This document shows, piece after piece, positions 28,012 to 36,356 of a DNA stretch of 64,000 nt. The notes beneath the pieces are model-generated. The model saw nothing but the letters and a program-made list of their open reading frames with translations, was not told the origin of the DNA and searched no databases. This DNA is from Actinomadura parmotrematis (GTDB lineage Bacteria > Actinomycetota > Actinomycetes > Streptosporangiales > Streptosporangiaceae). The translations under genes and the position numbers were made by a program. Within the stretch, counting starts at the first letter, position 1; the number at the start of each line of letters is the position of its first letter. The stretch is from positions 231,171-295,170 of the forward strand of contig NZ_JAIBOA010000009.1 in NCBI RefSeq assembly GCF_019458805.1, read 5' to 3'.

Positions 28012-31000
28012 ATGACCGACGACGGGCTGGTCGGCAGGGGCCGCACCCTGATCGCCTCGGCACCGACGATCTTCTTCTGGTACACCCGGCTGTCGGGCGT
28101 GCTGTCCATCCTGTACTGGTTCTCCTCCGACCTGATCATCAAGATCGGGACGATCTGGGCGCTCCGCTGGATCTACCTGCTCGGCTTCTTCGCCAGCGTC
28201 CCCTGGGGCCTGCTGCTCATCCTGCTGTCGATGGGCATCAAGCGCCGCAAGAAGGCGGCCTGGCGCATCCTGGTGCTGCTGTTCGGGCTCTACTCGGCCT
28301 CCTCCGCGCTGTTCCTGCTGTCGGCGATCATGAATCCGGCGGACTACTCGGTGCCGCGCGCGATCGTGTCCATCGTCCTGCACTCCTCGGTCCTGCTGGT
28401 GCTCATCGCCGCGCGCGGCGAGTTCACCACGCTCCCCGACCGCGCCAACCGGCGCCTCGCCGCCCTCGTGTTCACCGTCCTGCTGGTGTTCAGCGGCAGC
28501 GTCGGCACCTGGATGGTCACCGCCACCGACCGCGACCCGGCAGGCGACTTCTGGACCCACCCCTGGTACGTGCTGCTGCAGACGGTGTTCGGCTCGGGCA
28601 TCGACGGCGGCCGCATCCACGTCGACGTCCCCGGCTGGGTCGACATCATGATCACGGTGCTCGGCACCGGCGCGCTCATCATCACCTTCTGGGCGCTGTT
28701 CCGGCCCGGCCGCCGCGACCCCGTCCTCAGCACCGAGGAGGAGCTCGCCGCCCGCCGGCTGCTCGCCGAGTGGGGCGACGGCGACTCCCTCGGCTACTTC
28801 GCGCTCCGCCGCGACAAGGACGTCATCGTCGCCCCCAACGGCAAGGCCGCCATCGCCTACCGGGTCGACGGCAGCGTCTCGCTCGCCTCCGGCGACCCGC
28901 TCGGCGACCCCGAGTCCTGGGACCAGGCCATCGACACCTGGCTCGCCGAGTGCCGAGCGCACGCCTGGATCCCCGGCGCCGTCAGCGTCGGCGAGCGCGC
29001 CGCGCACATCTACAAGCGGCACGGCTTCGACGCGCTGGAGCTCGGCGACGAGGCGATCATCGACCTGACCGACTTCAGCCTCGACGGCCGCGAGATGCGC
29101 CAGGTCCGCCAGGCCGTCCGCCGCGTCGAGCGCGCCGGGTACACCATCCGCATCCGCCGGCACGCCCAGATCCCCGACTGGGAGATGGCCAAGCTCATCC
29201 GCAGCGCCGACGCCTGGCGCGGCGAGGAGACCGAGCGCGGGTTCTCCATGGCGCTCGGCCGCCTCGGCGACCCGACCGACGGGCGCTGCGTCATGGTCGA
29301 GGCGTTCGACGGCAAGGGCGAGCTGCGCGGCCTGCTCAGCTTCGTCCCCTGGGGCCGCAGCGGCCTGTCGCTGGACCTCATGCGCCGCGACCGCGCCGCC
29401 GAGAACGGCCTCAACGAGTTCATGATCGCCAAGCTCGCCGAGCGCGCCGCGCTCGTCGGCGCCCAGCACATCTCGCTGAACTTCGCCATGCTGCGGTCGG
29501 CGTTCGAGCGCGGCTCGCAGATCGGCGCCGGGCCGATCGCCCGCTTCTACTACCGGCTGCTGTCGTTCGCGTCCCGGTTCTGGCAGCTCGAATCGCTGTA
29601 CCTGTCCAACGCCAAGTACCTGCCGCTTTGGCGTCCCCGGTTCATCTGCTACCAGCAGAGCCGCGACCTGCTCCGCCTCGGCGTCTCCTACGCCCGCGCC
29701 GAGGGGTTCGTCCCGAGCCTCAGCCGCCGCAAGCTCGACCGCGCCGCCAACATCGTGCCGTCGGCGGGCCTCGTCCAGCAGATCAAGGAGATCGAGGAGG
29801 CCGCGGACGCCGCCCGCGCCCCGCAGCGCCGCCTGTCCGAGCAGGAGCGCGTCCGGCACGCCAAGCTCGCCGAGATCCGCGCCGCGGGCCTGGACCCCTA
29901 CCCGCTCGGGTTCGACCGCACCGACTACGCCGCCGGCGTCCGCGCGGGCTTCCCCGGCCTGGCCCCCGACACCCGCACCGGCACGGTCGTCGCGGTCGCC
30001 GGCCGCGTCGTGCTGGCCCGCGAGCACGGCCGGCTGATCTTCGTGTCGCTGCGCGACGAGACCGGCGACCTCCAGGTCATGCTGACCGAGGACGGCGTCG
30101 GCGCGGCCGCCCTGGACACCTGGAAGAAGATGATCGACCTGGGCGACCAGGTCGGCGTCACCGGCGAGGTCGTCACCTCCCGCACCGGCGAGCTGTCGGT
30201 CCTCGCCGACTCCTGGAAGCTCACCGCCAAGTGCCTGCGGCCGCTGCCCGACAAGCGGGCCGGCCTCGCCGACCCCGAGGCCCGCGTCCGCCAGCGCTAC
30301 GTCGACTTCATCGTCAACGACGAGTCGCGCCGCATGCTGCGCATGCGCGGCGACGCCGTCGCCGCCGTCCGCGACACCCTCCGCGACCGCGAGTACCTGG
30401 AGGTCGAGACGCCGATGCTCCAGCCGGTGCACGGCGGCGCGACGGCCCGCCCGTTCACCACCCGCATCAACGCCTACAACATGCAGCTGTACTTGCGGAT
30501 CGCGCCCGAGCTGTACCTCAAGCGGCTGCTCGTCGGCGGCGTCGGCAAGGTCTTCGAGCTGAACCGCAACTTCCGCAACGAGGGCGTCTCGCAGAAGCAC
30601 AACCCCGAGTTCACGATGCTGGAGGCGTACGAGCCCTACGGCAACTACGACACCATGGCGACCCTGACCCGCGACCTCGTCGTCGCCGCCGCGCGGGCCG
30701 CGCTCGGCACGACCGTCGTCGTCCGCGACGGCGTCGAGTACGACCTCGGCGAGCCCTGGCGGGAGATCACCGTCTACGGGTCGGTGTCGCAGGCGCTCGG
30801 CGAGGAGGTCACCCCCGACACCCCGCTGCCCGCCGTGCACGCCCTCGCCGAGCGGGTGAACCTCAACTTCGACCCCGCGTGGGGGCAGGGCCGGCTCGTC
30901 CAGGAGCTGTTCGAGGCCCTCGTCGAGGAGGAGCTGAAGGCCCCCACCTTCGTCCGCGACTACCCCGCCGAGACCTCGCCCCTCACCCGCCCGCACCGCA

Positions 31001-31299
31001 AGGACCCGCGCCTCGCCGAGAAATGGGACCTCATCGTCTTCGGCCTGGAGCTCGGCACCGCCTACTCCGAGCTGATCGACCCGATCCTGCAGCGCCGCCG
31101 CCTCACCGAGCAGTCCCTCCAGGCCGCCGGCGGCGACCCGGAAGCGATGGAGCTCGACGAGGACTTCCTGCGCGCCCTGGAGTACGCGATGCCCCCGGCG
31201 GGCGGCATGGGCATGGGCATCGACCGGCTCCTGATCACCCTCACCGGCCGCTCGATCCGCGAGACGATCCCGTTCCCGCTCGTCCGTCCGGGCGGCTGA
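28012..31299 (+). CDS. lysX: LysX-like lysyl-phosphatidylglycerol synthase/lysyl-tRNA synthetase fusion
   Basis: A 1095-aa three-part protein. The N-terminal 230 residues hold about six TM helices (FFWYTRLSGVLSILYWFSS and on). A cytoplasmic MprF-type aminoacyl transferase domain follows (AAIAYRVDGSVSLASGDPLG, SFVPWGRSGLSLDLMRRD, LNEFMIAKLAE). From about residue 590 there is a complete class II LysRS: OB-fold, motif 2 FELNRNFRNEGVSQKHNPEFTMLE, motif 3 GMGMGIDRLLITLTG. It charges tRNA-Lys and passes lysine to phosphatidylglycerol, reducing membrane negative charge and giving cationic-peptide resistance, as for mycobacterial LysX. ATG 28012 is chosen for GGGGGA just upstream; the frame opens 105 bases earlier, with ATG 27955 as an alternative. 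Confidence 0.9.
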   Translation: MTDDGLVGRGRTLIASAPTIFFWYTRLSGVLSILYWFSSDLIIKIGTIWALRWIYLLGFFASVPWGLLLILLSMGIKRRKKAAWRILVLLFGLYSASSALFLLSAIMNPADYSVPRAIVSIVLHSSVLLVLIAARGEFTTLPDRANRRLAALVFTVLLVFSGSVGTWMVTATDRDPAGDFWTHPWYVLLQTVFGSGIDGGRIHVDVPGWVDIMITVLGTGALIITFWALFRPGRRDPVLSTEEELAARRLLAEWGDGDSLGYFALRRDKDVIVAPNGKAAIAYRVDGSVSLASGDPLGDPESWDQAIDTWLAECRAHAWIPGAVSVGERAAHIYKRHGFDALELGDEAIIDLTDFSLDGREMRQVRQAVRRVERAGYTIRIRRHAQIPDWEMAKLIRSADAWRGEETERGFSMALGRLGDPTDGRCVMVEAFDGKGELRGLLSFVPWGRSGLSLDLMRRDRAAENGLNEFMIAKLAERAALVGAQHISLNFAMLRSAFERGSQIGAGPIARFYYRLLSFASRFWQLESLYLSNAKYLPLWRPRFICYQQSRDLLRLGVSYARAEGFVPSLSRRKLDRAANIVPSAGLVQQIKEIEEAADAARAPQRRLSEQERVRHAKLAEIRAAGLDPYPLGFDRTDYAAGVRAGFPGLAPDTRTGTVVAVAGRVVLAREHGRLIFVSLRDETGDLQVMLTEDGVGAAALDTWKKMIDLGDQVGVTGEVVTSRTGELSVLADSWKLTAKCLRPLPDKRAGLADPEARVRQRYVDFIVNDESRRMLRMRGDAVAAVRDTLRDREYLEVETPMLQPVHGGATARPFTTRINAYNMQLYLRIAPELYLKRLLVGGVGKVFELNRNFRNEGVSQKHNPEFTMLEAYEPYGNYDTMATLTRDLVVAAARAALGTTVVVRDGVEYDLGEPWREITVYGSVSQALGEEVTPDTPLPAVHALAERVNLNFDPAWGQGRLVQELFEALVEEELKAPTFVRDYPAETSPLTRPHRKDPRLAEKWDLIVFGLELGTAYSELIDPILQRRRLTEQSLQAAGGDPEAMELDEDFLRALEYAMPPAGGMGMGIDRLLITLTGRSIRETIPFPLVRPGG

Positions 31300-31304
31300 C
31301 GCTC

Positions 31305-31847
31305 TTAGAGGGACCGCGACACGGCCCGCAGCCCGAGCCCCGCGAGCCACCGCCGCGCGCGCCCCCGCGCGGCCTCCTCGCCGCCGGGCTCGGGCCCGAG
31401 CGCCGGCACGGCCACATACCGCTCTCGCACGTCCCCGAGCCCGCCGTCTTCCAAGGGTTCATCGGGCTCCAGCAGATCCCCGCGCTCAAGGTCGAGGATC
31501 CAGGGCGCGGACCCGATCTCCTGCCCCAGCGCAACGGCGAGCGCCGTCAGATCCACCGCCAGCCCGGGCAGCGCGTCCCTCCTCGGGCACCCCAGCGCCG
31601 CCGCGACCTCAGCGGCGAGCTCGACGTCCCCGGGCTCCCCCCGCCCGTCCAGCTCCACCAGCGCCTTGCGCGCCAGCCCGGCAGCCCCCTCCGTCCCGGC
31701 CTCGACGGCAGCCACGAGGACGTCCCCGGCGTACTGGAGCACCGGCCCGAGCGGCCGATCGCGCAGCAGCGCCACCGCCGCCGCACCGTCACGGTGATAG
31801 GCGGCGGCGCGCAGACGGCTCAGAGCGCCGCTGTCCCACTGGCTCAC
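31305..31847 (-). CDS. hypothetical protein, coupled to RsbW-like ATPase
   Basis: A 180-aa soluble, acidic, Ala/Leu-rich protein I do not recognise. VSQWDSGALSRLRAAAYHRDGAAAVALLRDR opens it, and central segments (LQYAGDVLVAAVEAGTEGAAGLARKALVELDG, VELAAEVAAALG) look like helical hairpins. It ends in RARRWLAGLGLRAVSRSL. GTG 31847 is chosen because AAAGGGA lies just upstream and GTGA overlaps the stop of the ATPase gene; the ATPase is therefore translated first and this protein second. Genes of this sort commonly sit beside RsbW-like ATPases in actinomycetes, so a partner or regulator of the ATPase is plausible. It is convergent with LysX, their stops being 5 bases apart. Confidence 0.6.
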   Translation of the reverse strand: MSQWDSGALSRLRAAAYHRDGAAAVALLRDRPLGPVLQYAGDVLVAAVEAGTEGAAGLARKALVELDGRGEPGDVELAAEVAAALGCPRRDALPGLAVDLTALAVALGQEIGSAPWILDLERGDLLEPDEPLEDGGLGDVRERYVAVPALGPEPGGEEAARGRARRWLAGLGLRAVSRSL

Positions 31848-32347
31848 ACGTCCCTTTGTACCGTCCGTGTCCGACAGACGACCCCGGCACACCCCGATTC
31901 GGCCTCCATCACGGCGTCGAGCACCACCCACACGCTCTTGCCCCCACCCCGCAGAGGCACCCACCCGAGCTCCCGGACGAGGACGTCCAGCATGGCCAGC
32001 CCCCGCCCGTCCAAGCTGCCCAGATCCTCCCCCCGAATGACCGGCTCTCGATCACTCGCATCAATCACCTCGACCACCGCGCGCATCCCCTCATCGAGAT
32101 AGATCCGAACCTCGATGGGACGGCTCCCCATCTCTCCATGCCGCAGCGCATTGGTGATCAGCTCGGAGACCACGACCTCCGCCCGATAGATCGACTCCTC
32201 CGCGAACAGATGATCGTAAAGCCAGTCCCCCACCCACCTCCGCCCGCACTTCACCCGCTCCGGTGAAGCCTCCACCTTCAGAATCGCCCGCCCATCCCTC
32301 GCCGCCGGCGGCGAGCCGATCTTGACCGGCCTGAAAAGTTCCCGCAC
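31844..32347 (-). CDS. RsbW-like ATP-binding protein (anti-sigma-factor-type HATPase)
   Basis: A 167-aa GHKL ATPase-domain protein of the serine-kinase/anti-sigma type. N-box VVSELITNALRHGE (about 60-73), G1-type VEVIDASDREPV, and GRGLAMLDVLVRELGW form the ATP pocket; there is no histidine or sensor domain. Such proteins phosphorylate anti-anti-sigma partners or bind sigma factors. No STAS or sigma gene is adjacent. It diverges from the XRE/DUF397 genes across 148 bases. In Streptomyces, whiJ/abaA-like developmental loci combine exactly these three types (XRE regulator, DUF397 protein, RsbW-like ATPase), supporting a link to morphological or stress control. Confidence 0.82.
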   Translation of the reverse strand: MRELFRPVKIGSPPAARDGRAILKVEASPERVKCGRRWVGDWLYDHLFAEESIYRAEVVVSELITNALRHGEMGSRPIEVRIYLDEGMRAVVEVIDASDREPVIRGEDLGSLDGRGLAMLDVLVRELGWVPLRGGGKSVWVVLDAVMEAESGCAGVVCRTRTVQRDV

Positions 32348-32495
32348 GCCGCGCCCCTTCCCACTGCCGAATATCTGCCACTAGCCACATTCCTCGCCAG
32401 TGACGTACCGTGATAGACGAAACACGGAATGACACGATCAGCCTTAGAAGACCTCACCGGATCACCTCAGCTCCACCTCAGCGAAGGGATCAGCC

Positions 32496-33278
32496 ATGGG
32501 CACTCGACAGGCGACCCCGGCACTCAGAAGGTTCGGCGACGTGGTCGACGGCTACCGGGTGGCCGCAAGCCTCACCCGCGCCCAGCTCGCAGCCCTGATC
32601 CCGCTCGCCCCCGGATACGTAGGGCAGATACTTCGGGGTATCAGTAAGTGCAGCAGAGAGGCGGCCGTGGAGCTCGACAAGAAACTAGGGGCGAACGGGG
32701 AGATCATTGAGGCATGGGACAAGTGGGTCGCCAAGTCCGACTCCCCCCGCTCCTTCGCCGACTTCTCCGAGTCCGAGCAGCGGGCGGCTACCATCCGCGC
32801 CGTCGACATCCTGCTGGTCCACGGCCTTTTCCAAACGGAGGACTATGCTCGCGCCCTACTGATCGATGATGAAGCGGTGCAGTACCGCATGCAGAGGCAG
32901 GCTCTCATCACCCGCGTGCCTACGCCGACCATCTTCTCCATCCTCGATGAGAGCACGCTCTACCGCATGGTCGATTCCAAAGCCATCATGCACGCCCAGA
33001 TGGATCACCTGCTAGAACTATCTCACCACGACCACATCCGCATACAGGTGGCACCGCTCGCCTTCTACAGAGGAGTCAGCGGAACTTTCTCCATCGCCAC
33101 CCAAGAAGACACGTCATCCGTCGCGTTCATCGAAAACACGATGCAAGGCGAGACGGTACGTGAAACCCGAACGGTGTTAAGACTCCTAGAGACATTCGGC
33201 AGGCTCCAGGCGGATGCTCTCAATACTTCAGAGACACGAGAGTTGATCAGAAAGGTTCAGGCGGAAAGATGGACATGA
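32496..33278 (+). CDS. XRE-family regulator with DUF5753 (Scr1/WhiJ type)
   Basis: A 260-aa protein. An N-terminal helix-turn-helix (VVDGYRVAASLTRAQLAALIPLAPGYVGQILRG) is followed by a DUF5753 domain (FSESEQRAATIRAVDILLVHGLFQTEDYARALL ... LYRMVDSKAIMHAQMDHLLEL ... IQVAPLAFYRG). Start ATG 32496 follows GAAGGGA at good spacing. Base composition is visibly less GC-rich than the flanking genes, fitting transferred DNA. It overlaps the first DUF397 gene by 10 bases. Known pairs of this type, such as S. coelicolor Scr1/Scr2, act as toxin-antitoxin-like regulators in which DUF397 neutralises or modulates the XRE protein and antibiotic production changes; applied here that is inference. Confidence 0.86.
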   Translation: MGTRQATPALRRFGDVVDGYRVAASLTRAQLAALIPLAPGYVGQILRGISKCSREAAVELDKKLGANGEIIEAWDKWVAKSDSPRSFADFSESEQRAATIRAVDILLVHGLFQTEDYARALLIDDEAVQYRMQRQALITRVPTPTIFSILDESTLYRMVDSKAIMHAQMDHLLELSHHDHIRIQVAPLAFYRGVSGTFSIATQEDTSSVAFIENTMQGETVRETRTVLRLLETFGRLQADALNTSETRELIRKVQAERWT

Positions 33279-33454
33279 ACAAGGCCACGTGGCGAAAGTC
33301 GAGCTACAGCAACGACAACGGCGCCTTGTGCATTGAACTGGCGGCCACTGCCGACCTGGTCGCCGTCCGCGACAGCAAGTCCCCCGAGACCGGCCACATC
33401 CCCCTCACCCGCGACACCTTCCGCAAACTCTCCGCAACCATCAAGTCCCTCTGA
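33269..33454 (+). CDS. DUF397 protein, copy 1
   Basis: A 61-aa DUF397 protein with the family pattern WRKSSYSNDNGALCIELA, VAVRDSKSPETG and a Phe-Leu terminal helix (TFRKLSATIKSL). It starts inside the XRE gene (10-base overlap) and is translationally coupled to it; this is the copy in the native XRE/DUF397 pairing. Copies 2 and 3 follow at 33767 and 34142. In characterised loci DUF397 partners the XRE regulator. A long palindrome begins 53 bases after its stop. Confidence 0.85.
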   Translation: MDMNKATWRKSSYSNDNGALCIELAATADLVAVRDSKSPETGHIPLTRDTFRKLSATIKSL

Positions 33455-33507
33455 ACCAGCCTCACCCCCACCGCACCCGCAAAGCGCAACCAAAGCCGCC
33501 CCCGAAA

Positions 33508-33569
33508 GTTGAGATGCGGCGTGTTGACCGCTTTCGATCTTCAAAACGGTCAACACGCCGCATCTCAAC
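33508..33569. repeat. long palindrome, copy 1 (after DUF397 copy 1)
   Basis: Perfect 23-bp arms: 33508-33530 pairs with 33547-33569 around a 16-base loop. The outer arm starts GTTGAGATGCGGCGTGTTG. It lies in the 312-base stretch 33455-33766, which otherwise holds only a duplicated tail of the XRE gene near 33736-33766. Related palindromes occur at 34006, 37247 and, degenerate, at 34381. It may act as a terminator, a protein site or a mobile repeat; there is no T-tract. Confidence 0.85.
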
Positions 33570-33766
33570 GTCCGGCGACCATGCGGTCACCGATGCTGAT
33601 CCGACGCAGCGGGACTGCTAGCAGAGCGCGGTCGAGGCTTTTCGGCAAGCGAATCCGAGCGCGGCGTTAGGCCCCCGGATCATGAGGGCGCACCAACGTG
33701 GGCAAGCCCGAGGTCACCGCCGGCTATCGCGTCGGCAGAGCGCATCAGAAGGGTGCTGGAAGAAAG

Positions 33767-33952
33767 ATGGACATGACAGAAGCCAACTGGCGAAAGGCGT
33801 CCCGCAGCCTGTCCAATGGCGGCGAATGCGTCGAACTGGCGGCCACCGCCGACCTGGTAGCCGTCCGCGACAGCAAATCTCTCGACACCGGCTACATTCC
33901 CCTCACCCGCAATACCTTCCGAAAGCTCTCCGCAACCATCAAGTCCCTCTGA
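33767..33952 (+). CDS. DUF397 protein, copy 2
   Basis: A 61-aa DUF397 paralogue (MDMTEANWRKASRSLSNGGECVELA ...). Residues from ELAATADLVAVRDSKS on are nearly identical to copy 1, including the C-terminal RKLSATIKSL. I start it at ATG 33767 because the alignment with copies 1 and 3 begins there; an upstream GTG at 33698 would add residues encoded by leftover XRE-tail DNA. The 30 bases before the ATG (CATCAGAAGGGTGC ...) match the XRE 3' end, so the duplicated block includes that end. No XRE gene precedes it, making it an orphan partner. Confidence 0.82.
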   Translation: MDMTEANWRKASRSLSNGGECVELAATADLVAVRDSKSLDTGYIPLTRNTFRKLSATIKSL

Positions 33953-34005
33953 ACCAGCCCCATCCCCACCGCACCCGCAAAGCACAACGAAAGCCGCTCC
34001 CGAAC

Positions 34006-34067
34006 GTTGAGATGCGGCGTGTTGGCCCCTTTCGATCTCCACAGACCCCAACACGCCGCATCTCAAC
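34006..34067. repeat. long palindrome, copy 2 (after DUF397 copy 2)
   Basis: Perfect 20-bp arms: 34006-34025 pairs with 34048-34067 around a 22-base loop. The arm GTTGAGATGCGGCGTGTTG is identical to copy 1, and both loops contain CTTTCGATCT. About 50 bases upstream of the arm are also nearly identical to those before copy 1, showing that gene, spacer and palindrome were duplicated together. Confidence 0.85.
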
Positions 34068-34141
34068 CCCGCCGAACCGATATCCGCTGGCGTCCTCACT
34101 CGGTAGGGACACGAGCCCGTCAGAGAGGTGCAGGCAGAACG

Positions 34142-34327
34142 ATGGACTTGAGCGATGGCGAGTGGCACAAGGCGTCTTACAGCACCGTTGAGAATGACAA
34201 CTGTGTTGAACTCGCGGCGTTTCTCCAAACGGTCGCCGTCCGCGACAGCACGTCCCCCACGACCGGCCACATCCTCCTCACCCGCGACACCTTCCGCAAG
34301 CTCGCAGCGGTCATCAAAACCCTTTAA
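34142..34327 (+). CDS. DUF397 protein, copy 3
   Basis: A 61-aa DUF397 paralogue (MDLSDGEWHKASYSTVENDNCVELAAFLQTVAVRDSTSPTTG ... FRKLAAVIKTL), more diverged than copies 1 and 2 but with the same core and length. Bases 34107-34141 preceding ATG 34142 match the XRE 3' end (GACACGAG, then CAGAGAGGTGCAGGCAGAA against CAGAAAGGTTCAGGCGGAA), so this copy also carries a relic of the XRE tail. Divergence suggests it is the older duplicate. A degenerate version of the palindrome follows its stop. Confidence 0.82.
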   Translation: MDLSDGEWHKASYSTVENDNCVELAAFLQTVAVRDSTSPTTGHILLTRDTFRKLAAVIKTL

Positions 34328-34380
34328 TCCCCTCGGCGTTCCAGCGCTTCGGCGGGCCGTACCCGGAGCCACCGGAAATT

Positions 34381-34440
34381 CGGGATGCGGTGTGTCGGAT
34401 ACTTGCGATCCTCACGAACATCAGCACGCCGCGCCCCGGT
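34381..34440. repeat. degenerate palindrome in a gene-poor stretch
   Basis: Within the 365-base gap 34328-34692 this block has arms CGGGATGCGGTGTGTCGGA and TCAGCACGCCGCGCCCCGG, which pair imperfectly and resemble the palindromes at 33508 and 34006. It follows DUF397 copy 3 as those follow copies 1 and 2. I see no gene or other signal in the rest of the gap; the open frames there have no recognisable protein features. Confidence 0.55.
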
Positions 34441-34692
34441 TTCCCTGACCTGGCGGTCACCCGGCACCCGTCCGGCGTAGTAGGTCGGCAGGCGGCCGCC
34501 AGAGCGGGGGTGAGGCCCTACGGCAGGCGCATCCGAGCCTAAGCGGTCGTCCACCGGATGCAGTAGGGCCAGGCCGCTCCCCGCCGCCAGGGATGTTCCG
34601 CGGTCTGAGGCCGCGCGGATCTCGCGGCCGCCCGCCGCGCCGCCGTACCCGGAGGGCCGATCATGGGCGAAGGCCCCCCGGGCCATGGCGTC

Positions 34693-35508
34693 TCAGCAGC
34701 GCTTGACGAAGTCCAGCAGGTCGGCGTTGATCTGGTCCTTGTGGGTGAAGAAGATGCCGTGGCTGGCGGTCGGGTACTCCTTGTAGTCCGCGTCGGGGAT
34801 CAGCTCGGCGGTGCGGCGGCCGGTGGCGTCGATCCGCGCGGAGGAGTCGAGCGTCCCGTGGATGACCAGGGCGGGGATGGAGATCTTTCGCAGGTCGTCC
34901 CGGTGGTCGTGGTGGAAGGCCGAGGCGAAGAACTCGGTGGTCGCCCGCGGGGAGGTCGCCAGGCACTGGCCGATGGTGTGCTCGACCATGGCCGGCGACA
35001 CCTCGTTGAGATGGGTCGCGAACCAGAGCTGGGCCTGCCGGGCGAACCACTTGGGACGGTCGGTCCGGAACGCCTGGAGAATGCTCTGCAACGCGATTTC
35101 GGGAACGCCTTCGGGGTTGTCGTCGGTCAACTTGAGGAAGGGCAGGATGGCCGAGATGAACACGGCGCCGGCGACACGGTCCTCGCCGTGCCGGGCCAGG
35201 TAGCGGGCGACCTCGGCGCCGCCCATCGAGTGCCCGACCAAGATGACGTCGTCCAGGTCGAGGTGCTCCAAGAGCGCCGCGACATCGTCAGCGCTGGTGG
35301 TGAGGTCGTATCCGGTCGAAGGACGGTCGGAACGACCGTGACCGCGACGGTCCAGCGTCACGCAGCGGTAGCCCTGCTCCACCAGGAACGGGACCTGGTA
35401 CTCCCACATGTCGCTGGACAGAGCCCAGCTCGACAGCAGCACGATCGGCCGCCCCTGCCCGTAGTCCTCGTACGCCAGGCGGGTGCCGTCGTTGACCTCG
35501 AAGAACAT
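34693..35508 (-). CDS. alpha/beta hydrolase (haloperoxidase/arylesterase-like)
   Basis: A 271-aa single-domain alpha/beta hydrolase. Nucleophile elbow LVGHSMGGAE (Ser near residue 95), catalytic Asp in VIHGTLDSSARID and His in TASHGIFFTHKD form the triad. The N-terminus (FFEVNDGTRLAYEDYGQGRPIVLLSSW) and LDRRGHGRSDRP are typical of the non-heme haloperoxidase/arylesterase subgroup, which hydrolyses esters and shows perhydrolase activity. ATG 35508 is preceded by GAGGAG at five-base spacing; an in-frame GTG at 35514 would overlap that site. No operon partner. Substrate unknown. Confidence 0.85.
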   Translation of the reverse strand: MFFEVNDGTRLAYEDYGQGRPIVLLSSWALSSDMWEYQVPFLVEQGYRCVTLDRRGHGRSDRPSTGYDLTTSADDVAALLEHLDLDDVILVGHSMGGAEVARYLARHGEDRVAGAVFISAILPFLKLTDDNPEGVPEIALQSILQAFRTDRPKWFARQAQLWFATHLNEVSPAMVEHTIGQCLATSPRATTEFFASAFHHDHRDDLRKISIPALVIHGTLDSSARIDATGRRTAELIPDADYKEYPTASHGIFFTHKDQINADLLDFVKRC

Positions 35509-35592
35509 TGTCACTCCTCAGCTCGATGAGTCCATCTTGCCGGAGAAGATCAACAGTGGGCGATTACGTACGGGGTAATGGGGGCTCTTACA

Positions 35593-35769
35593 TCACGACG
35601 CGTGGAAGGGCTTGGCGATCGGGCCGGCGATGCGGGGAGCGGCTTGGTAGCGGACGGCGAACTCGTCGTACCGGGTAGCCGCCGCGCGGTGGCTTTCGAG
35701 GCGGTAGGTGCTGCACTCCAACACGTGCCGGGCGCGGTGGCCGATCACGCAGAACGCCGGTGGCCGTCC
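35593..35769 (-). pseudogene. IS5-type transposase remnant (C-terminal about 58 codons)
   Basis: On the minus strand the translation GRPPAF ... GHRARHVLECSTYRLESHRAAATRYDEFAVRYQAAPRIA ... stop matches the C-terminal end of IS5-family DDE transposases (typically GGRPPAFDxExYxxRHxVE, then RLKxxRAxATRYDKLAxxYxA). The expected catalytic Glu appears in VLECS. Everything 5' of about 35769 is gone: the sequence switches directly into the methyltransferase remnant on the opposite strand. No inverted repeats or target duplication were found. This is a decayed fragment, not a working element. Confidence 0.7.
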
Positions 35770-35773
35770 GCAG

Positions 35774-36349
35774 GCGGCGCCCTTCGACCGGGTTCATGCG
35801 ACGTGCGCGGTGGCGCGCGTGCCGTACGCGTGGGTGGAGCAGACCCGGCCGGGCGGGGTGATCGTGACCCCGTACGCCCCGGGCTTCGGGTCCAGCCACG
35901 AGTTGCGCTTGGTGGTGCTGCCCGGCGGAACGGCGGTGGGGCGGTGCACCGGCCACGCCTCGTACATGATGATGCGCTCGCAGCGCCACCCCGCCTGGGA
36001 CGGCCCACGCTCGGGCGGAGCCGTCTCGACGACCGACATCGACTCCCGCACCATCAGCTACGCCCCTGCAGGCGCGGATCTGGCGATGGGCGCCGCGCTG
36101 CCCGGCGTCCAAGCCCACCACGACGGCCCGACCTACACGCTGCGCCTGTGGTCTCCCGACGCCTGGGCGACCGCCACCTACCGGCCCGACAGTGCGGACT
36201 ACACCGTCGAGCAGTCCGGCGACCGTCCCCTCTGGGACCAGGCCACCACCGCCTACTTCGCGTGGATCGCTCACGGCAGCCCCGGCCGCGACCGCTTCAC
36301 CCTCACCGTCACCCCCGACGGTGACCGCGTCCATCTCGACCGCGCTTGA
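35774..36349 (+). pseudogene. 5'-truncated PCMT-type methyltransferase (C-terminal part only)
   Basis: From about 35774 the frame reads APFDRVHATCAVARVPYAWVEQTRPGGVIVTPYAPGFG ... RDRFTLTVTPDGDRVHLDRA, the end of the motif region plus the C-terminal domain of actinobacterial protein-L-isoaspartate-methyltransferase-like proteins that accompany RiPP-type peptide genes. A normal protein is about 400 residues; here only about 190 remain and the SAM-binding N-terminal domain is missing, replaced exactly at the junction by the transposase remnant. An open frame starts at GTG 35708, but those first residues are transposase DNA read backwards. No precursor peptide or ATP-grasp gene is adjacent. Confidence 0.72.
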
Positions 36350-36356
36350 GGGTGGT

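Noticed and set aside
27883..31350. A 1155-codon open frame on the minus strand opposite the LysX gene
   Set aside because: Third-position GC bias produces long antisense frames; it has no protein motifs, and the plus strand encodes a complete LysX-like protein.
35708..36349. Intact 213-aa protein starting at GTG 35708
   Set aside because: The first 21 codons are the transposase remnant read on the other strand; the homology to PCMT-type proteins begins only at about 35774.
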